64,000 nucleotides of DNA from Stichopus chloronotus (lineage: Eukaryota; Echinodermata; Holothuroidea; Aspidochirotida; Stichopodidae). This document shows, piece after piece, positions 58,801 through 64,000 of this stretch (the stretch's first letter is position 1; every line of letters starts with the position of its first letter). The translations under genes and the position numbers were made by a program. The notes under the pieces are model-generated. The model was not told where the DNA came from and made no database searches. It saw only the letters and a list, made by a program, of their open reading frames with translations. Location: NCBI GenBank assembly GCA_021234535.1, contig CM037850.1, positions 2,418,001 through 2,482,000 of the forward strand, in the 5' to 3' direction.

Positions 58801-61800
58801 GAGAGTCACAGAAAGGTGAAGATACTGAATCAAAGACCTATTGCTTAAAATGTAATTTGTGGAAGAGAGAAAATGTAATTATTTCTGTTCTGTAATTAAT
58901 GACTAATTCATTGTTTTCTAGCATCTGAAAACATTGTTTAATTACATTGTGCTACTTTATCATTTCCCTCTTTCTCAGGTCACATAACCTGGAGAGAAGA
59001 GAATTCTGTGAATTGGAAGCTGGAGCAGAAGACCATCAGTCTTGATATCAACACCCTGAGCTATGTGTTCATTAACTTAGTGAGCCAAGAAATGGACCAG
59101 AAGCACGTGTTTCGTGTTGTTCCATTTATTGATGGTATACTTCACGCAAATGATGATGTCTTCATCACTGTTTGCTTCTGTAAAGACAATGATGCAGAAT
59201 ACAAGGTGAGCCAGTTGACTTCAAGTGGAGAGAAATGTGAAGGTTAATAAAGGTAAAAAATGTGATAATTGATAGCTCTTTCAGGAACTTGCTCTGTCCT
59301 CATATTTTATGTCAATTGAAAAATTGGATTAGATTTTCCGTGCTAATATATTTTGAATTTATCAGCATTGCATCACATGCTGTCAGAACATCATGATGTT
59401 AGAATGAAATTAATATAAGTCTCATTAAATATTGAAATACAAGTTTCATATCAAGAAGATATAATAATGAACTTTTATGTCAAGAAAAACTGGAATTAGG
59501 TGTCTTCAATTGCAAGGTTATTCTGCAACATTTGCACACAACAAGCACATGATATATTCAATTGGAAATTAAACTAGTTGAAACTTTCCGTGTATTTTGC
59601 CTAACGTTGAATGGGCAATTAATTTTCATTGCTGGGTTCAGAATGCCTCTTTGTTTTGTGTTGTTGATACAACATTGTCACATTACTTGTTTAATTACAT
59701 GGTGTGAAAAGATTTTATACCTTTTTTAGTCAATTTTTTTTAAAATTCATTACATTTCAGTCGCTATTGGATGACTATAAGACCAAGCTAACTCTGGGAA
59801 ATTATATGACATTTCCAGTCACCCGTACTTTCACTGAAGGCAAGGATAGAGTGTCATTTCTGGGTTTGACCATGTCATCTCAGATAGGGACTTATTGTCT
59901 GACAGAAGGAGAGGGAGCAAAGGTTTGTTTCTCATTTGTGCACATCAGCTGAACTCCTCAAGGATCATATTAAATTGAATGAGGTGGAGTTGCCTTGCGG
60001 TCAAATATGTTGAATTATCTCATCGCTATCTGAAATCTTGTGGATGTGACTTACAACAATACTGATACATAAATCAATACTTTGTAAGCTCTTGCAGAGT
60101 ATTAATATAGAATCCTAATAGCACTGGTGAGGAAGATGATAAACGAAAGCTGGTGTTTACAGTAGGTCTACTCTGCTTGTCAGTGTAATTTTATGTATGT
60201 ATTTTTGTATTTGCAATTTATTTAGATGTTTGTGGTTACAAAATTTGGTATTTGATAACATTTACTTTTACTCATAATACACATTCATTTTGATCATCGA
60301 TGTCAAACGATGAAAAGGTGAGAAAGGTAATAACATAAATTTTTATATTCTACCATATAGGTGAATTTAAAATGACGTTTGAAAAGCGCATGATACCTTC
60401 TTTGACATCATGCTAAAAAGATGCACTATGAGACTTGCATAAACCACGGCTGTTAAAGTAAAACACATTATTTTGATTTTTTAAGTCATTCCTACCATTG
60501 TCATAATATTACTACTGTATGCATTGGCCTATACTTACGACATACAGTATAGGAAGAGAAGAATGGGGTATATTTAGGGAGTGTAAGGGTAGTTACAATG
60601 ATTATGTTCTATTACTTTTGACTTATGTATGTGCCTTCACGGTGCCTACTTACGATATACAATTTAAAAATTACAATTGGATGAAACTACGAAATATTCA
60701 TATGACAGTAAGATTTTTTTCTCAAAGAGCAAGTTAAGGTTTTCTCGTCTGAATTGACCTTTAGAACAAATTTATGAATAATAGTCAGAAGAGATTTCCA
60801 CTTGCATTGTATGTTTCATCAATCTTGTCTGATTGCAGAGATTGTTCAATTTGTAACATGTAACTTGTATGTTTTTAATGGCCGAATTTATGTAACGTAT
60901 GTTCAGAGATGCAATTAGATTAAACTACAACAAATTCTTATGACAGTAAGATATTTAACGTAGAGTAACGTATGATTTTATCTCATTCGAATTGACCTTG
61001 GAAGCAAATACTAGACTTTACGAATAATAGTCATAAAAAATTCCACGTGTAATGATGTACATTTCATCAATCTTGTACAGATATTGTTCGATTTGTAACA
61101 TATAACTTGTATGCTTTTAATGGTAAAACTTACGCAACATATGTTCAGAGATGCAATTGCAATTCTTGCAAACTCCAAAAAATCATATGAGAGTAAGGTG
61201 GTTTTCATCCAAGAGAAAACTAAGGTAATCTGAATCGACCTTGTAAGAAAGGAAGGGATTTCTACATTGATATGGAATTTTAACGTTTGTAGTCACTCGA
61301 TGTAAATTTAGACACAAAAGCCACTGACTTAATCCACACGTGTGTGCTTGCTCAGCATCTTTAAATAATTCAAAAATTCATAATTCAAAATCTGATACTA
61401 TGATATATTTGGTTTTTAATCCATGATTCTCTGTTTTCAATATTTTTCTTTGAAAGCTTGTAGATGTTGATCACCTTTGTGCTGCCAGCAGGGTTTCTCT
61501 CCAATTCAGACTCCACAGAAGCAAAGATAGAGAGGATGAAATGATTGATCTCAAGTTAGAGGTATCTCAAGGAGAAAATAATAAGATGGCCCTTATCCTT
61601 CAGTCTAAGGTACTAAACCAAATTTCTTTTTAGTATAGATGCCAGTCCCTCTCACAATTTAATGAAATATCACCGATAAAAGTTTAGTTTTGCTTTGCCT
61701 ACCTTTATTTTGTGCATTTTTTTTTTTCAGATCAAGAATATTCTTCTCTCTAGAAAGAGCCAAAGCTTGTTAAAGCAGGAGATACCAAAAGGTATTGGTC

Positions 61801-64000
61801 TTGCTATCACAGTACTTCATTTTGTTGAGTTGATTAGGGTTTAAAAAATACTTCTTTATAGAATGTTTCTTTATAAGTTCAAACACTTAAGGACTTTGTA
61901 AGATAATGTGATCGAATGTGGCCAGAGTTATAATGCTAAGCAGCAATAACATTAAACACCATTGCCTAATTAAGATGCTTCCTGGTGTATAAAATAATTA
62001 TTTTCTGAGATTTAATTACATATCCCGCAGTGTTCATAGAGATGCAAATGTCGTCGTATTATACTGCAATTATTTCAGATTTACACCGTTATGAAAACTT
62101 AAAGCAAATTATATCTGGACTTCTGGAGAAGAAACACTGTGAAAAGCTTGCCACATTCTTTGAACTAACACCAGCTGAAATAGATACAGTTCTTCGTGAT
62201 TCCAAACCTGGAATGGAACTCATGAAAATATTGGATGGAAGAGAACTCATACTGCCAGACAAAGTGTTCCGATTGTATCAAGGATTGCAAGCTAGTCATC
62301 TTGAAAGGATTGGACGTCATGTCTTGCGATACATCGATGAATCACAGAAAGAGAAGGTCAATGACAGTAAGAGAGTACAGGAAGACAAGAAACAGGTTTG
62401 TCAAAGAAAAATGATTGAAACTTATTTAACACAACTTCCAGAGTTGGTTTAATGTGTTCTAGAGTTTTGATAGAGACTAGGGTCTAGCATATTGCTCATG
62501 GTTATTTGTTAGTGTTTCATAGACATTAGATATCATACATCGCTCTTGTTGTGAATTTTGCAGGCTAGTAAGAAACAAGATCGTCGAGAAAACGTCTTCA
62601 AGTTGACCAGCAATGCCACCCGACTGATAGATGAGGGATACAATAGACTGGACGTACAACGAGCGCTGAAGTTGTCCCATGGTAAACTAGACTTGGGAAG
62701 AAGAATATTGGTGCTTGTCAAGGATGAACATGGTAAATAATACTACATATGTTGAAATACACTCTGCATTATTTACTCCTGAGATTTCCTAATTTTGTAA
62801 GCATTTCAAAATTGGTCAGTATTGGACATCACTCTCCTGACATTTCAGTAGTGGCTATTGTAGTGAAGAGGACTGCCAAGCAACTGGAATTGTTTACAAT
62901 AACATCAATTAAAAAGATATTTTTAGAAATGAAACCACTTTTTCAATACAACTGTTAATATGTAATCTTCTGCAGAGAGGATTCCTCTTCTTCCTGGATC
63001 TTATGTATACAAGGAACAGTACATTGACGAATTTGGTGGTGATCTGGTTATTGCTGGTATTCATCTGCTTGTGCCAGCTGGTGCATTGTACACTGGACGG
63101 ATTGTTAGTATCAGCATTTCTACTGAGGCAGGTTTTAAAGGACCAATATCAAACAGAAGTATGAGTCTAAGTCCATTGGTAAAGTTTGGTCCAGAGAATC
63201 TTGACATTCACAAACCTGTCATCATGACTATCCCACACTGTGCCTACATCACCAGTCTACGTAAACAGATCGCGCTGGATGTTTACTCTGGAATACCACA
63301 GAAAGGTCACTGTCTTGTTTTGTTTCATTATTTATCATTTTTAAACGAGACATCTCAAGAAAATGATCAGTGAAGTGAAATAGATGAAATAAATTTGCCT
63401 TTTCCGTTTATTTGTAAACTTTTTTCATCAGTGTAAAAGAACAGCCTAGCCTGGTATTTTGTCAAATTTATTTCTCTTTAATGTTGCTGTTGATAACCTT
63501 TGTTTATTTTTTTATACAAAAGTCATTGACATTTTGCGTTTTTCTTATTAAGAGTGTACGACATTCTTGAATAATCTTAAATGATCATTCTTGAATTAGA
63601 TGCAATGTCATAATACACAGTAGACATGTAGACATTTTTTTGAATTTTAAATACATACAGGTAATTGGTATTGTTTTTGTTGTTTTGCTGAAATAGTTTT
63701 ATAGTAAGGCATATCCATATAGTTTAGTCCTATATAGAAAACAAACCCAGAATATTTTAAGTTATGATCTTTCGGTTTATATCCTGCAGATAAAACAATT
63801 CAGTGGAAACCGGAAAGAAGTTATGCCAGCTGCTGTATGAGCAACGATTATCTTCAGGTTGAAATTCGAAGGCCCTGTGGTCTCCTTGGTGCTCACGTAC
63901 CTTACCAACAAAATATGGAAAAGCATATCAGAGTCATTCCAATCATAAACACAACTACTAGTTCTACAGATGAATTATCAGTCTCTCTTTTGTTTTATAA
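52588..64000 (+). CDS. Multi-domain death-fold/ZU5/UPA/UBA gene (partial)
   Basis: Exons: 52588-52862, 53783-54351, 54951-55082, 56990-57071, 57544-57867, 58330-58815, 58979-59205, 59761-59922, 61457-61609, 61731-61791, 62079-62395, 62564-62732, 62976-63305 and 63790-64000, where the window cuts it. Domain order is death-fold, long coiled coil, DED-like, ZU5, UPA-like, DED-like, UBA-like, ZU5, UPA. From 53783 on all 12 junctions are GT-AG and keep phase. ZU5-UPA units are known from UNC5, ankyrins and PIDD, where a death domain follows. Here DED-like folds precede each unit and two units are in tandem. No leader or membrane segment is seen, so an intracellular scaffold in death or inflammatory signalling is inferred. 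The first exon is missing from the model and the first death-fold exon has a frameshift. Confidence 0.78.
53783..54351 (+). CDS. Coiled-coil exon
   Basis: 189 residues, nearly all charged heptads: ENQRKELDEKLTESEND, RRQVTDKLRESENERVQLK, EREKEQLTTRLAKL and KQLEERLKATEEEKEQ. An E-K-E-x-L-x-x-R-L period of about 14-28 residues repeats, which suggests internal duplication. One interruption (DFEWWQLTEISE) breaks the coil. It likely drives oligomerisation. The acceptor is TATTTTGCAG, the donor GTAAAT, ending in phase 0. Confidence 0.85.
54951..55082 (+). CDS. Coiled-coil exon, second
   Basis: Follows TTCTTAACTAG in phase 0 and reads ELEETKSSLRAAKNELIRAQ, then EYTKESIALQEVLQQTRETK. Two donors are possible and both keep phase: GTAGGT at 55083 (used here) or GTAACA at 55077, differing by two residues. 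Confidence 0.75.
55083..56989 (+). repeat. Intron with ~155-bp tandem repeats and DR4-like sites
   Basis: From about 55530 to 56560 a unit of about 155 bp recurs six or seven times with much divergence. Landmarks are ATCTCAAGAGAGGAATCATGGAA, CTTTTGGTGAAGGTCAAA and GATCACTTGAGGTCACCAGAGGTCA. Two units keep AGGTCA-CCAG-AGGTCA or a one-base variant (55695-55710 and 55963-55978), a direct repeat with 4-base spacing as bound by some nuclear receptors. A run of C sits at 55137. Confidence 0.65.
56990..57071 (+). CDS. Acidic linker exon
   Basis: Follows TTCCTTTGAACAG and reads TSTASEEEQTLKENETSEVS then HELAVLAG. It ends with one base before GTCAGA. Acidic and probably disordered, it links the coil to the DED-like domain. 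Confidence 0.7.
57544..57867 (+). CDS. DED-like death-fold exon
   Basis: 108 residues in phase 1-1: DYGRLMVDVAEDLTLDNTLK, AFLYQLPNSQKDMLRRISLI, TPGITLINFLKTRNIINMYD and VTNLKKGLMCLRLYSTNA. The order (helix 1, LAFLYQLP, helix 3 with RRI, then a short LINFLKTRNI-helix and the final NLKKGLMCL) is that of death effector domains. The canonical RxDL triad at the end is not evident. The assignment is by pattern and not by search. Confidence 0.7.
58330..58815 (+). CDS. Linker and first ZU5 domain
   Basis: An acidic linker of about 60 residues (DSEEPQCNSDEERSTEN, RKGRHGRDS) leads into a ZU5 domain: EGGTITLMGVCFSIPEKALA, GDHVIALTMIRDPDI, RMTPLIKIEPEGLKLNKPAR and LIIPHSAIIPE. The GG--I---GV---IP--AL opening and the P--KP--L-IPH close are typical of ZU5 in UNC5, ankyrins and PIDD. 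The exon is in phase 1-1. The usual role is in holding an auto-inhibited ZU5-UPA supramodule. Confidence 0.82.
58979..59205 (+). CDS. First UPA-like domain, part 1
   Basis: After CCCTCTTTCTCAG it reads HITWREENSVNWKLEQKTIS, LDINTLSYVFINLVSQ and HVFRVVPFIDGILHANDDV then FITVCFC. The L-I-TLSYV--NL, R-VPFIDG and D-V-ITVCFC pattern is that of a UPA domain, which follows ZU5 in known proteins. Confidence 0.75.
59761..59922 (+). CDS. UPA-like domain, part 2
   Basis: In phase 0-0 after TTACATTTCAG: SLLDDYKTKLTLGNYMTFP, TRTFTEGKDRVSFLGLTM and GTYCLTEGEGAK. Beta-strand-like, continuing the UPA domain. No independent motif is visible. Confidence 0.7.
59923..61456 (+). repeat. Intron with ~235-bp tandem repeats
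   Basis: From about 60600 to 61250 three diverged copies share ATCATATGACAGTAAGAT-like, CGAATTGACCTT-GAA, AATAATAGTCA-AA, TTTCATCAATCTTGT, TTGTTC-ATTTGTAACAT-TAACTTGTATG and TATGTTCAGAGATGCAATT. No coding frame is conserved. The remainder of the intron is AT-rich. Confidence 0.65.
61457..61609 (+). CDS. UPA-like domain, part 3
   Basis: In phase 0-0 after TTTCTTTGAAAG: LVDVDHLCAASRVSLQFRL, REDEMIDLKLEVSQGEN and KMALILQSK. The acceptor is less pyrimidine-rich than others, but the frame is clean and the donor is GTACTA. Confidence 0.65.
61731..61791 (+). CDS. Short linker exon
   Basis: Sixty-one bases after a T-rich CAG acceptor: IKNILLSRKSQSLLKQEIPK and one base before GTATTG. It restores phase 1 for the next module. 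Confidence 0.65.
62079..62395 (+). CDS. Second DED-like death-fold exon
   Basis: In phase 1-0 after TTATTTCAG: YENLKQIISGLLEKKHCEKL, ATFFELTPAEIDTVLRDSK, GMELMKILDGRELILPDKV and FRLYQGLQASHLERIGRHVL, then a charged tail. The ELMKILDGRELILPDKVFRL segment is the helix-4 to helix-5 pattern of DEDs. The ELTPAEID helix resembles death domains, so the fold is certain but the subfamily is not. Confidence 0.72.
62564..62732 (+). CDS. UBA-like domain exon
   Basis: In phase 0-1 after AATTTTGCAG: ENVFKLTSNATRLIDEGYNR, LDVQRALKLSHGKLDLGRRI and LVLVKDEHG. The pattern -L-DEGY-R-DVQRAL--SHG-LDLG--IL is that of a ubiquitin-associated domain, with EGY in place of the usual MGF loop. If it binds ubiquitin it could couple this scaffold to ubiquitin chains. 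Confidence 0.6.
62976..63305 (+). CDS. Second ZU5 domain
   Basis: In phase 1-1 after TCTTCTGCAG: DEFGGDLVIAGIHLLVPAGA, YTGRIVSISISTEAG, SLSPLVKFGPENLDIHKPVI and MTIPHCAYI. It has the same landmarks as the first ZU5 but is well diverged, so the duplication is old. The end (GIPQKG) matches the end of the first ZU5 (SQKG), including the splice position. Confidence 0.85.
63790..64000 (+). CDS. Second UPA-like domain, cut by window end
   Basis: After TATATCCTGCAG: IQWKPERSYASCCMSNDYLQ, VEIRRPCGLLGAHVPY, KHIRVIPIINTTTSSTDELS and VSLLFY. It aligns with the first UPA exon at TW-x-E/IQWKPE, RVVPFID/RVIPIIN and the D-V-ITVCF/DELSVSLLF pair. The frame is still open at the last base. Confidence 0.75.

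Noticed and set aside
1..64000. CRISPR arrays, bacterial operons, rRNA
   Set aside because: None seen. Direct repeats here are long, diverged and without equal unique spacers, and the gene structure is eukaryotic.

Overview
Origin. This is AT-rich, repeat-rich animal nuclear DNA with small coding exons, GT-AG introns and long non-coding stretches. The gene content (secreted C-type lectins, plus a protein with tandem death-fold, ZU5 and UPA domains and a UBA-like segment) and the remnants of PIF/Harbinger, Penelope-like and non-LTR elements suggest a marine invertebrate deuterostome. An echinoderm such as a sea cucumber is my best guess. That is an inference from family content, not a species identification.

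Layout. 1-5773 holds no gene I can support. 5774-9680 (minus) is an intact three-exon secreted C-type lectin gene. 18517-20475 (minus) is a paralogue with the same three exons and the same promoter block, but with two frameshifts. 21738-22962 is a compound GATA/GAGATA/GATAGACA satellite. 24.3-37.6 kb is almost entirely repeats: an exact 143-bp duplication, a decayed LINE reverse transcriptase, a ~900-bp direct duplication, ~600-bp and ~165-bp diverged tandem arrays and a TA-flanked MITE. 37.7-51.8 kb (plus) appears to hold a beta-propeller-like gene. Its short start exon is separated from the main exon by an 8.5-kb intron carrying dead Harbinger and Penelope fragments bracketed by an inverted repeat.

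From 52588 to the window end (plus) lies a large multi-exon gene. A death-fold exon with a frameshift is followed by coiled coil, DED-like, ZU5 and UPA-like exons, then a second death-fold, a UBA-like domain, a second ZU5 and a second UPA. The twelve consecutive junctions from the coiled-coil exon onward keep phase, giving about 1,070 residues in the window, and the gene runs off the right edge.

How the genes may work together. The lectins are predicted secreted sugar-binding or immune-recognition proteins. The right-hand gene looks like an intracellular death-fold scaffold: ZU5-UPA supramodules as in UNC5, ankyrin and PIDD, with DED-like folds placed before them and a UBA-like domain inserted. 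It is the strongest candidate for an undescribed system. Nothing in the sequence links it mechanistically to the lectins.
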